Of a DNA stretch of 64,000 nt, positions 54,789-64,000 are shown one piece after another (position 1 is the first letter of the stretch; every line of letters starts with the position of its first letter). Origin of the DNA: Tillandsia leiboldiana (lineage: Eukaryota > Streptophyta > Magnoliopsida > Poales > Bromeliaceae); the NCBI GenBank assembly GCA_029204045.2, contig CM055074.1, positions 21,885,471-21,949,470 on the forward strand, read 5' to 3'. The position numbers were made by a program, and so were the translations under genes. Below the pieces are notes generated by a model. The model was not told the DNA's origin and searched no databases. It saw only the letters and a program-made list of their open reading frames with translations.

Positions 54789-56098
54789 TGTTGGGTTATA
54801 TGTAATATAGATCTAAATAGGGGAAAAAACACCTAGAGGGGGGTGAATAGGTGTAAACGTATAAACACTCAAAAAATCGTTGCGATAAAAAATCCAATGC
54901 GGAAATAAAAATAACACGCAAGATTTTTACGTGGAAAACTCCATCACCGGAGTAAAAAACCACGGGACCGATAACACGGCGAAATCCACTAGAATTAAAA
55001 CACGTACAAGGTGATTTACCGTACACACTTACGACTCAACCTTTTCCATACGCTCCTAGAGGATCTTCTCCGCTCGCTCCACGACGCTTCTCGAATCCAC
55101 GATCTGCGCCCAACGCCGAATCCACGGCGTCCAACGTCGAATCCACGACGTCCGACCGAATCCACGGTCTTCACCCAGTAGCACCCTTCGAATCCACGAA
55201 CGTGCCTCGCTCCGAATCCACGAGAGCGGTTGAACCTTGAATCCACAAGGACACGTGAATCCACGCGTCGATTTTGGGGTAAATCGTTGTTTTTGGGTGG
55301 TGATGATCCGCCGAATACTTAGATCAAAGATAGATCGGAAATACCATCTAAGTATTCATTAGTTTGATTCAACTCAAGATGTGAGTATGAAAACCTAGAA
55401 TCAAACTAATCAATATAGATGAAGAAACATAGAGTATTCTCTAATGATTTCCTTTCTTCTCTATATGTGGATCTTAGGCCGTATAAAAGATGACGGCTAT
55501 TTTGATTATCGGCTTCTTTGCTTTTCTTCTTTTCTTTTCTTCTTTTCTTAACCCTAGAAAAAGAGTCATAGGGTCTATTTATAGGTTAGAAACATTTGGA
55601 AGGAGATAAGAATAAAAAACCTAACATTTCTGGAATTTTGACGGACGGCGATCCGGATCGGATTTGGGCGATCCGGATTGCAGTAGCAAGAGAGACGGTT
55701 TCCAGAAAAACAATCGTTCGGGATCCGGATCGGAATGCCTGATCCGGATCGTTCATACAATTCAGAAAACTCAACGTTCGGGATCCGGATCGTGAGATGC
55801 TGTGATCCGGATTGAAGTAATGTATGAAACAACAACCTTCGGGATCCGGATCGCTGGCTCTGATCCGGATCCTGAACATGTCCGAACACCAGTTTTTGAT
55901 TTTTATGCAATTAAAAATTCTTCCAGGTGTTTCTACACTACAAGAAGTATTCGGATCACCAAAAATCTTTAGTTAAACATACCTGATCCTTTTGAATTCT
56001 TCTTTCTTGAGATTGAGTTAAATGATCCAACTTTCTTCACCTTCAATCTTCAAGACTTGAACCTTTCACGAAACTACGCCAACTCAAATTCCGTAACA
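54789..56098 (-). repeat. 3' LTR of E (1310 bp)
   Basis: TGTTGGGTTATATG to AATTCCGTAACA, followed by ATCTCCCCCTTTGG. It contains a GAATCCACG array (about 55090-55265), a TATA box (55576-55583) and a GATCCGGATC array (about 55648-55880), as in A. Confidence 0.93.
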
Positions 56099-56803
56099 AT
56101 CTCCCCCTTTGGTGGTTTCGTGACAAAACACAGATCCACTAAAGAAAATTCAAAAAGATATTTTTGTTGCTATCACCATACAACAAAAATTTACAATGGA
56201 GATCCAAAAATTTAAAAACATGAGATATAAACTCCTAAAACAGACTCTAGACTTAGACATCTGTACTCTCTGCACAAAGAAATCATTCTTGACAAAAAGA
56301 GATCGTTAGATACCTCAAGAATATTTAGCATTCAAAACCTAACAGAGATAGAGTTTATGCTCACCATGACATTGAGTAATTCAGATATGTAATAAGATTA
56401 CAATCAAACATTGACATATCTTCTAAGCAATAAAATTCCAAATGTCATAACTTTGCTTTGTTAGTAATCAAACAACTTGTTAGTAATAATACATGTCCAA
56501 ATAGTTAGTCGAATAGTTAGTAGGAACATGCAACAAATCACAAGATAAAAACCAAAGTTGTGATACTAACCCTTCACCAAAGTCAAAGTTGAAGTGATAC
56601 TTACCTTGATGTTCACACATTCACATCATCATTGTTCAAGTTCTCTCTAAACTCTCTCCCCCTTTTTGTCACAAACTAGCTAAAATTGCAAGCCAAGGAG
56701 AGTTAAAAAGTTTAAATACAAATTAGGAAACTTGAGAGTTGAAGGAAATAACATAAATGCAGAAACTTAAAAACCTGCAAAAGAGAGATTAGAAACAAAA
56801 ACT
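56099..56803 (-). other. 3' noncoding region of E
   Basis: Polypurine tract at 56099-56112 and a second CTCTCCCCCTTTTTGTCAC copy at about 56655. Alignable with A 28547-29274. No gene. Confidence 0.85.
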
Positions 56804-58187
56804 TTATGCAGAGTCGTCTGAGCTGATACATCCAAGCTTCTGAAACATTTTCTCGATCCTTTTGTTCATGGAAGCTTGTTCCTTCTTAACTTCTTTGATA
56901 TCCTCTCTCATTTCAGCGAAATCAGTAGCCATGCGTTCTTGCTCGTTTGAGAGTCGCTGTTGTTCCTTAAAGATTGAGCTGACAGAAGCATCATCATCAG
57001 AAGTGGATGGAGGTGCCTGCTGTGCTGGTGGAACAGGAGCTGTAGAAGTAGTTGCTTGTGGTCGAGCTCTTTGTCGAATTGGAGGAGATGGAGGATCATC
57101 TTGTTTTGTCGATAAAGACTTCACAATTGTTGTCTCATTAATGGTGCCCAAACTGTACATGTATGAGCTCGCGCTTGTATCGACTTTAAACTTTCTAAGG
57201 ATGCGCATGATAATCATTGGGTAGGGTAGTCTCTCTGTGGGGTGAGAGTGTTCCACATACCGCGCCATCCTTGACCAAATGAGATAAGGAATATTCAAGT
57301 TTGCTCCCATCAATGCGGCCGGGTTTCCAAGAAGATAAAGGAATAACATTCTGTCCCATCGAAGAACCTTCGTATTCATGTTGGGAAGAATGTTGTAGCA
57401 GACAATGAAGTTTATATACCGATACTCTGGTCGAAGCTCTTTAGAGAAAACAGAATTTCCGGTCGACCGAGTATCTGGAAGACATATTCCATTAACTACA
57501 ACTCTCCAGGAGTTGTCGTTGAAACTTTGAGTTTTTTAGGTAATGGAGTCCATCAGCTCTGGCTGTCATACCTAGCACATCTCCAATCAGTTGGGGTGTG
57601 ACTTTGATTTTGATATTTTTAACCAAAGTGTGAAATTCTCGACGTCCATCAACGTGATCAATTAGACTTGCAGCGTTCTGATAAAACATTCGAACTGAGT
57701 GTGGACAGTACCCAGTAGTCTCAGGGAAGTTGCAAATTTGAGCAAGACCAACTTGGTCAAACAGAATCCCAAAGACTGCAGATCGTTCCTTCATTGGTTT
57801 GACATTGACATGTCTCTCGCCAATGCATTCCCTCTTCTCAAAATCCTTGATTCTTGCGGAAATGATGAAGTCTTGTGGAGAAGTCTGTCTAGCAACTGGT
57901 TGCTCGATGGAGATTCCTTGAGCACTGCCTCGTTTTCTTGCACCGGTTTTTCTTTTTGTTCCAATTGGACTTGGTTCCATTGGCGCTTTCCCTTTTTCAG
58001 CTGCAGTGGCTGGAGCCTTTGAGGTTTCAGCAGGGGCTTTCCCTTTGGAGATAATGGGGACAGTTCCCTCGATTTCGATGTTATCCCAGTCAATCGACTC
58101 CGTCTCTGATTCAGTGTCAGAATCATCCTTAGTCTTCTTCGCTTTCTTAGCCTTCTTAGGCTTGGCAGTATCCTTGACATGTACCAT
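56804..58187 (-). pseudogene. Extra 3' ORF of E, one frameshift
   Basis: Homologue of the intact ORF in A: a basic lysine-rich N-terminus, RECIGERHVNV, VRMFYQNA, VTPQLIGDVLGM, LFLYLLGNP, LIWSRMARYVEHSHPTERL, a Pro-rich linker, a coiled coil and an acidic C-terminus. The start chosen is ATG at 58187 in a GCCATGG context, as in A. The frame breaks at about 57537, in a run of six A residues on the coding strand; the two halves (58187 to about 57537, and the rest to 56804) are otherwise open. The upstream in-frame hydrophobic stretch lacks an ATG here (GTG instead). Confidence 0.85.
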
Positions 58188-58248
58188 GGCAGCAAGTAGG
58201 AAAATAATCCAAGTGATCACTATTTTGATTGCTAGTGAAAAATGTATC

Positions 58249-58632
58249 CTGTGAAGACCAACTCAAGAATACATGATAAATTGTTAATTTTCAAAGATTT
58301 GAAAAATTATACCCAAACAATCATAATCATGTAGAGAGACTAAGAATCAAATTAGTTTTGCAAAAGGACTTTTAAAAATAGATCAATTGCATGATTTTCG
58401 AAAATCCTTATTATATGCCCTAAAACCGAAATTTTTAGAAATCGAAGCCTAAAAATCCGTTAATCAGGAGAATACCTAGCATATAATCAAAACTAATCTA
58501 CCCAGAGTTCTTATTTCAAAAGAAATTTGATCAAAAACCATCCACAAACGAAATCGATCCAAGAAATTCATCACGTTTGAGGAGGAAAAAGAAAAACGGT
58601 GAAAAACCGAGATTTTGATCAATAAAACTTAC
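58249..58632 (-). other. Predicted 5' leader intron of the E 3' ORF (384 nt)
   Basis: Donor ACAA/GTAAGT at 58632 and acceptor GTCTTCACAG/GAT at 58249 are the same length and position as in A, although the surrounding sequence has diverged. Confidence 0.6.
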
Positions 58633-58747
58633 TTGTATTCGAAGAACTTGAGTTTGGAAAGCTCCAAGGTGCAATAGTTCTAGAGAGAGAGGCTCTAGAG
58701 ACTTGAGAACAAAAAATTAAGGTAAAAGAAATCAAAACCCTCTTGTT

Positions 58748-58864
58748 CTTAATAAAACCCTAGCCGTGATCCGGATCGGATCGAGATTTCGATCCGGATC
58801 GGCCAGCCGCAGGAAGAAGCCTGCGTTCGGGATCCGGATCAGCTTGCCCGATCCGGATCGGCTC
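58748..58864 (-). promoter_or_regulatory. LTR-like promoter block of the E 3' ORF
   Basis: Four or so GATCCGGATC palindromes (58768-58864) are followed on the minus strand by CTAGGGTTTTATTAAG. The TATA box is weaker than in A (TTTTATTAAG versus TTTTATATAG). Confidence 0.6.
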
Positions 58865-58916
58865 CAACTTTTTCTTCAGAAAAAATTTAGAAAAATTTCA
58901 TAAGATCCAGAAAAAG

Positions 58917-59735
58917 TATGTAAGCACAATTGTGTATCAACTTTAAACAAAAATCATCGTTTCATACAACAAGAATTAGATTATGCCAAATCTATCAATA
59001 ATATCCAAAAATGAAACGAGAATTTACAAAAATTACATCCCTTAAAGTTGAACACCTTCAATTACATCTAACTTGATCTTATGAGTAATGCCTTTATCAA
59101 ATCATCAGTTCGGTAAAGAAAATGAAATACAAAGATCAATAGATGTTTGAAATCCCAAATATGGTAGATAATTTATCTAGACAATCTGTTGAAGAGAGTG
59201 GCTCTTTGAGCATCTTTCTTTAAAATCCTACCTTATACCAACCTTGAAATTTGATGGAGTCAAGTATTTCAACATGCATTTTACTTAATCAAAAATTGAA
59301 CAACCATGCTTGGTATACATGTGGTAGCTGCACACAATACTCGGACGACCGAGGTGGTAGCTCTTTCCTCCATGTGGTGGTAGTTTTCACACTCCTCATA
59401 GGGATGTAACTCTTTCCACATCTTTTGAGCATTTTACATTTCTTTGACTCCCCCTCAATTGGCTATCAATTATTTAAGATATAAAGTATTCAACCAAAAA
59501 TTGATCTCGATTTCATACTCGACTAAGCAGTCAAATAAGATAATGACTATACCAAGAGATCATTGAGAGAGAAATTGACTTTGATCACTTAGAAGATGAT
59601 TTAATTAACATAAATGATCATTGCAACAGTGAAATATTATGATGGCAAAAGCATAATAAATTTCTAAATGTGCGAAAAGATGCAATTAAAGTCAATTATG
59701 ATCTATGCTCAATTAATGTCCTATGTACAAACATA
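58917..59735 (-). other. Conserved noncoding block, copy E
   Basis: Matches A 31451-32260 and D 767-1650, including GTGGTAGCTGCACACA, TCGGACGACCGAGGTGG and CTCAATTGGCTATCAATTAT. Confidence 0.75.
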
Positions 59736-59796
59736 GATAATGAACAAAACAAAACAAAAACAAAACCTATCCTAAGCAAAGGTTTCAAAAAGAAGT

Positions 59797-61950
59797 TTAT
59801 TTCAAGGAAAGCATTCCAATTGCTTTTCGCAAATGAATAAAACGTTTTTGATCCAAAGGTTTTGTTAAAATGTCAGCTAATTGATCCTCAGTTGAAATAT
59901 ATGAAAGTTGAAGAGTATTTGATTCAACTAGCTCTCTAAGAAAATGATATCTAAGTTCAATATGTTTTGTTCTAGAGTGCAACACAGGGTTTTTAGAAAT
60001 GTTAATTGCACTTGTGTTGTCACAAAGAATTGTTACCGAAGATGCTGAAATCCGGAAGTCGCTCAATACACTTTTCATCCAGAGTTGGGTTGAACAACTA
60101 CCCGCTGAAATGTATTCCGCTTCGGCAGTCGAGAGTGCTATACAATTCTGCTTTTTACTGTGCCATGCAACAAGGCAATGGCCAAGATAGAAGCATGCAC
60201 CACTCGTGCTTTTCCGATCATCCACTGATCCTGCCCAATCGGCATCTGAGTATCCAACAATATCCAAACTAGTTCCCATAGGATACCAAATTCCGAAATT
60301 AATTGATCCTTTGATGTACCGGATGATCCTTTTCACCGCTTTCAGGTGAACCTCCTTTGGTGCTGATTGATATCTCGCGCAAATCCCAACACTAAAGGAT
60401 ATATCCGGGCGACTAGCCGTGAGATAAAGTAGACTTCCAATCATACTTCGATACAGTTTCTCGTCTACATTCTCACTTTGTGATTCACTTCCAAGTCCCT
60501 TGTGGCTAGTTCCCATTGGAGTCGGAAAATCCTTCGAATTTTCTAAGTCAAATTTTTTAACCAACTCCATTGCATACTTGGATTGACTCAAGTGAATACC
60601 TTCATCATTTTGTTTAATTTGCAATCCAAGGAAATAAGTCAATTCGCCCATCATGGACATCTCAAATTCGCTTTCCATGGTCTCCGCGAATTTAGAAGCA
60701 TCATTATCTCTTGTTGCGCCAAATACAATGTCATCGACATAGATTTGTGCTACAATGAAATTGCTTTGACAATGCTTCACAAAGAGAGTCCTGTCAGCTC
60801 CCCCTCGAGTATAGCCCTTCTCCAAAAGGTGCTTTGTCAACCTTTCGTACCATGCTCGCGGTGCTTGTTTCAGACCGTAAAGAGCCTTTTTCAAACGAAA
60901 AACATGGTTAGGTTGTTTATGGTCTACAAAACCTTTCGGTTGAGCCACATAAACTTCCAAATTTAAAAACCCATTTAGAAATGCGCTCTTAACGTTCATT
61001 TGAAATAATTTGATTTTAAAATGACAAGCAATAGCAAATAGTATACGAATGGACTTGAGTCTAGCTACAGGGGCGAATGTTTCATCAAAGTCTATACCTT
61101 CTACTTGAGAGTAGCCTTGAGCAACTAATCGTGCCTTGTTCCTGATGATAGTACCATCCTCATTTTTCTTGTTCTTGAAAATCCATTTGGTACCTATCAC
61201 ATTATGTTGCTTTGGAGGCTTCGTTAATTCCCAGACTTTGTTTCGCTCAAATTGATGGAGCTCTTCCTGCATTGCTTTAATCCAGTAGTCATCCTGAAGA
61301 GCTTCATCTATGTTCTTTGGTTCGATTAAAGATACGTAGCAAGCGAATCCACAAACCAACTGCCTCCGAGTTCTAACTCCTTCTTGTGGATCTCCAATAA
61401 TATTCGATTCCGGATGATCCTTGGTGATTCGTAGCGTTTGTTGAAACGGAGTACTCGGAGGTATATGAGATGATTCCTGCACATCAGATAAACTTGAAGA
61501 ACCATTAGATGCATCATTAATATTGGAAGTATTATTATGAGAAGATGCAATGGCAGGTGAATCATCATCTAGAGAGATATCGAGGGTAGATTTTCCAGAT
61601 CCAAAGTGAAAAGCTTCATCTACTTTAACATTTATAGATTCTACGATCGTCTTAGATTCCAAGTTAAATACTCGATATGCTCTACTAATTGTAGAATACC
61701 CCAAGAATATCCCTTCGTCACTTCGAGAGTCAAACTTTCCAAGATTTTCACGGTCACGTAAAATGTAACACCGACTCCCGAAGATGTGAACATATTTGAT
61801 GTTGGGTTTTTTACCACACCATAGTTCATATGGTGTATTTAACGTTCCCGGGCGCAAATAAACTCGATTAATTACATAGATTGCAGTGTTCACAGCTTCA
61901 GCCCAAAAATGTAGCGGTAAATTCCGGCTGTGAAGCATAACACGTGCCAT
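59797..61950 (-). pseudogene. pol: E pol: integrase C-terminus, RT, RNase H (RT catalytic Asp replaced)
   Basis: Open for 717 codons from an internal Met of integrase (MARVMLHSRNLPLHFWAE) through RT and RNase H to MLSLK-stop, collinear with A 32329-34485. RT has YVDDIVFGA, but the first catalytic motif reads MNVKSAFLNG where A and copia elements generally have MDVK; the codon change is GAC to AAC. One Ile is missing in RNase H (STQLWMKS). The frame is open, but RT activity is not expected, and the upstream integrase is out of frame. Confidence 0.9.
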
Positions 61951-62316
61951 CTCCTGAACAACCCTATTTTTGCGCTCGACAACACCATTCTGTTGAGGTG
62001 TATAGGGTGCAGAGAATTCATGCTTAATACCGTTTGAAGTGCAAAAGTCAATGAATTTAGAGTTAACGAATTCTCCACCTCTATCACTTTAACACGAATG
62101 ATCTTTTCATTCTTTTCAATCATAATACGAAGGCAAATCTCGTGAAAAGAATCAAAAGTATCAGCTTTCTCTTTTAAAAATGCTACCCAAGAATATCGAG
62201 AGAAATCATCAATCATCAAGAAAATATACCATTTACCTCCCAAAGATGGTTGACGAGTTGGCCAAAAGAAAGAAAAATAGTATACATAAACTACACAACA
62301 TTTAATCGTAGAACGA
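61951..62316 (-). pseudogene. E integrase core remnant and protease deletion junction
   Basis: The integrase core (DDFSRYSWVAFLKEK) is present but shifted by a one-base deletion near 62088 relative to A. Between 62264 and 62320 a 57-bp unrelated segment replaces about 629 bp that A has at 34799-35427, removing the protease and the GAG-pre-integrase zinc region. Confidence 0.85.
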
Positions 62317-64000
62317 TTAAAGACAAGGAAGGATTTCACCTTTGCATACCCAAACCTTTTGAGTTTTGGAGTATGTTGGCAATGGTTGAGAAATTTTCCT
62401 TGATGAAGACGTCTTGTATGATTGATCTTTTTCTTTTGTCATCGTCTTGTTTGAAGTACTACCAATGTTCTTTTCTTTTGAAAAATCCTTCTTTGAATTC
62501 TGGGGAGTGAACTTATTGGTAGCAGTTGCAAGATGTGGTTGATTTGATCTTTGAGCTCCAATCTTGCAATTTCTTTCAATGTGCCCTGCAAAATTACAAC
62601 GAAAACATACCTTTGTGCTTGACGATTCCGAAAGGGGTGAAGGAGGCTTGTTGTCGTTGGTTGTCGTGAATTCCGGTGTCGGAGGAGGAGATACCGACTG
62701 AGGCACAAAGACTGTCCCAACCGAACTAAAATTGTCTTCAGTTCGATTGTATCCGAGGCCGAACTTGTTTGTTTGACCAAGACCAAGAAGTTTATCCAAC
62801 TTACTCCTTCCAGATGAAAATTGCTGTAAGTCATCCTTGAGTTGGAGAATGGTCTCTGTCATTTCCAATTTTTCCTGTCGGGCCTCGCCGTAGAGCTTCA
62901 AGAAGTAATTCGCTTTGTTCACCATATCTATATAATTCTTCTCGAGTTGCTCATTGGACTCTTGAAGGGAAACATTTACTTTTATCAGATTTTCCCTTTC
63001 CACTTCAAGAGCGTTTGAGAGAGAAGTTGCCCTTTTTGCTTCTTCTTCGAGATCATGCAATCTCCCTCTCAAACTCTTGTTTTGCTTAGCCACTTTCTTT
63101 GAATCCCTCAAAAGTCTGTGGTAGGCTAGAGCAAAATCTTCACCTTCCGAATCATCCGATTCGTTGTCCGTTGCAATCTTTTCAACAGTGGAGTTGGACA
63201 ATGACTCGGACGTACTTGCCATAAAGCACATGAAGGGTGAAGATGTGGACGCGTGGAATGCCGTGGTGCTCTTTTCTTCATAACTTGAAGATGACTCATT
63301 TGACGTTGAGTTGTCATCCCAAGTGACGACTTGCATCGCCTTCTTCTTTGCCGGATACTTGTTGGGACACTCCGTTGCAATGTGGCCGTAGCCTCGACAT
63401 TTGAAGCATTGTAGTTGTCCCTCTGAACTTTTCTTATCCTTTGAGAAGTTCTCTTGCTTTCTTGACTTGTAACTTGAAGTACCCTTGCCTTTGTTCGACT
63501 TTCCGAAGGATGGAGATTTACTTGAATTACCCCTTCGAAAGTTGCGGCGAAACTTCCTTGTCAAGAGAGCGAGCTGCTTCTCAAATTCCTCCATAGAAAG
63601 GTTCTCGTCATCGTCTGAGGAGGATGCATCCGCGTCTTCTTCCTTAGTTGTTTTCAACGCATAACCTGAAGACTTAGAAGAGGATGCTTTTCCAGAAGAA
63701 TTGTTAGTAGTAAATGTCATTTCATATGTTTGTAATGAACCAACTAATTCTTCTACACGCATTTCGTCCGGGTGTTTAATAGTTTCAATGGCTGTAACCT
63801 TTGGGCGAAATCGTTCAGGAAGAGTTCTTAAGATCTTTCTTACAACCTTAAATTCTGGAATCTTCTCTCCCAGGTTAGCACATGAGTTTACGATGTCTTG
63901 CAATCGTGTATAGTAGTCCGTGAAAGATTCATTTTCTGCCATCAAGATAGAGTCAAACTTGCTCGTAAGCATTTGCAGTTTCTGAGTCTTCACGAGGTTA
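62317..64000 (-). CDS. gag: Gag of E, C-terminal part, runs off window
   Basis: Open from the window edge to a TAA at 62317-62319. It has the capsid region (LRTLPERFRPKVTAIE), knuckle CFKCRGYGHIATEC, a coiled coil, a second knuckle CFRCNFAGHIERNC, and ends GEILPCL-stop. In A the frame continues into protease at this point; in E the deletion junction supplies the stop, so E encodes a free-standing Gag much like B, C and D. The start is beyond 64000. No internal stop is seen. Confidence 0.9.
   Translation of the reverse strand, partial: NLVKTQKLQMLTSKFDSILMAENESFTDYYTRLQDIVNSCANLGEKIPEFKVVRKILRTLPERFRPKVTAIETIKHPDEMRVEELVGSLQTYEMTFTTNNSSGKASSSKSSGYALKTTKEEDADASSSDDDENLSMEEFEKQLALLTRKFRRNFRRGNSSKSPSFGKSNKGKGTSSYKSRKQENFSKDKKSSEGQLQCFKCRGYGHIATECPNKYPAKKKAMQVVTWDDNSTSNESSSSYEEKSTTAFHASTSSPFMCFMASTSESLSNSTVEKIATDNESDDSEGEDFALAYHRLLRDSKKVAKQNKSLRGRLHDLEEEAKRATSLSNALEVERENLIKVNVSLQESNEQLEKNYIDMVNKANYFLKLYGEARQEKLEMTETILQLKDDLQQFSSGRSKLDKLLGLGQTNKFGLGYNRTEDNFSSVGTVFVPQSVSPPPTPEFTTTNDNKPPSPLSESSSTKVCFRCNFAGHIERNCKIGAQRSNQPHLATATNKFTPQNSKKDFSKEKNIGSTSNKTMTKEKDQSYKTSSSRKISQPLPTYSKTQKVWVCKGEILPCL

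Larger units (their letters stand above)
54789..64000 (-). mobile_element. Sirevirus-like copia element E (5' part off window)
   Basis: The 3' LTR begins TGTTGGG at 54789, preceded by ATTGC (54784-54788, presumed target duplication). Gene order and sequence follow A: polypurine tract, 3' ORF, intron and promoter block, conserved block, RNase H-RT-integrase, gag. It lacks the protease region and carries frameshifts. The 5' LTR, primer site and gag start lie beyond 64000. Confidence 0.92.

Overview
The window is a repeat-rich stretch of a plant nuclear genome, almost certainly an angiosperm. Nearly every base belongs to LTR retrotransposons or a DNA transposon. I see no intact host gene; the only host-derived sequence is an intron-containing but nonsense-broken fragment of an MTR4/HEN2-type RNA helicase gene, fused to the 3' part of a CACTA transposon. 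No RNA genes or CRISPR arrays were seen. The species cannot be named from the sequence.

Layout. (1) 1-5173: gag-only copia element D (minus strand; its 3' LTR lies off the left edge), inserted into a plus-strand gypsy-type LTR (5174-8464). (2) 8465-13284: C-rich spacer, helicase pseudogene (8569-11725), CACTA exons with a plant En/Spm transposase domain (11795-12525), and CACTA subterminal palindromes and terminal repeat (ending 13284). (3) 13285-14344: broken plus-strand copia LTR. (4) 14660-38804: a three-level nest. Copia element A (Sirevirus-like, gag-pol plus an extra 3' ORF) carries gag-only element B (15968-28528) in its 3' LTR, and B carries gag-only element C (21178-27823) in its 5' LTR. 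All three have matching 5-bp target-site duplications: CAAAC for A, AACTT for B, GGAAT for C. (5) 39442-49772: gypsy-like element F with two 4.13-kb LTRs around only about 2.07 kb of internal sequence with one short gag-like ORF. (6) 49773-54788: gypsy LTR pieces in opposite orientations around a 100-N assembly gap, and the decayed 3' end of a chromodomain-type gypsy pol (G). (7) 54789-64000: a second Sirevirus-like element, E, inserted in the pol gene of G; its 5' part runs off the right edge.

How the parts relate. A and E have the gene order gag-protease-integrase-RT-RNase H followed by a separate 3' ORF in the position where Sireviruses carry an env-like gene. This ORF is intact in A (461 aa). 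It has its own promoter-like block built from the palindrome GATCCGGATC that also fills the LTRs, and a predicted 384-nt 5' leader intron that has the same length in A and E. B, C and D keep LTRs, primer-binding site, polypurine tract, a full-size gag and a block of about 0.8 kb that in A and E lies between pol and the 3' ORF; they have lost protease, integrase, RT and the 3' ORF. They therefore look like a parasitic gag-only lineage (TR-GAG type) that would depend on enzymes supplied by relatives such as A and E. In this window those relatives are themselves broken: A has four nonsense codons and two frameshifts, and E lacks protease and has a substituted RT catalytic aspartate. Only D keeps an open gag among the gag-only copies.
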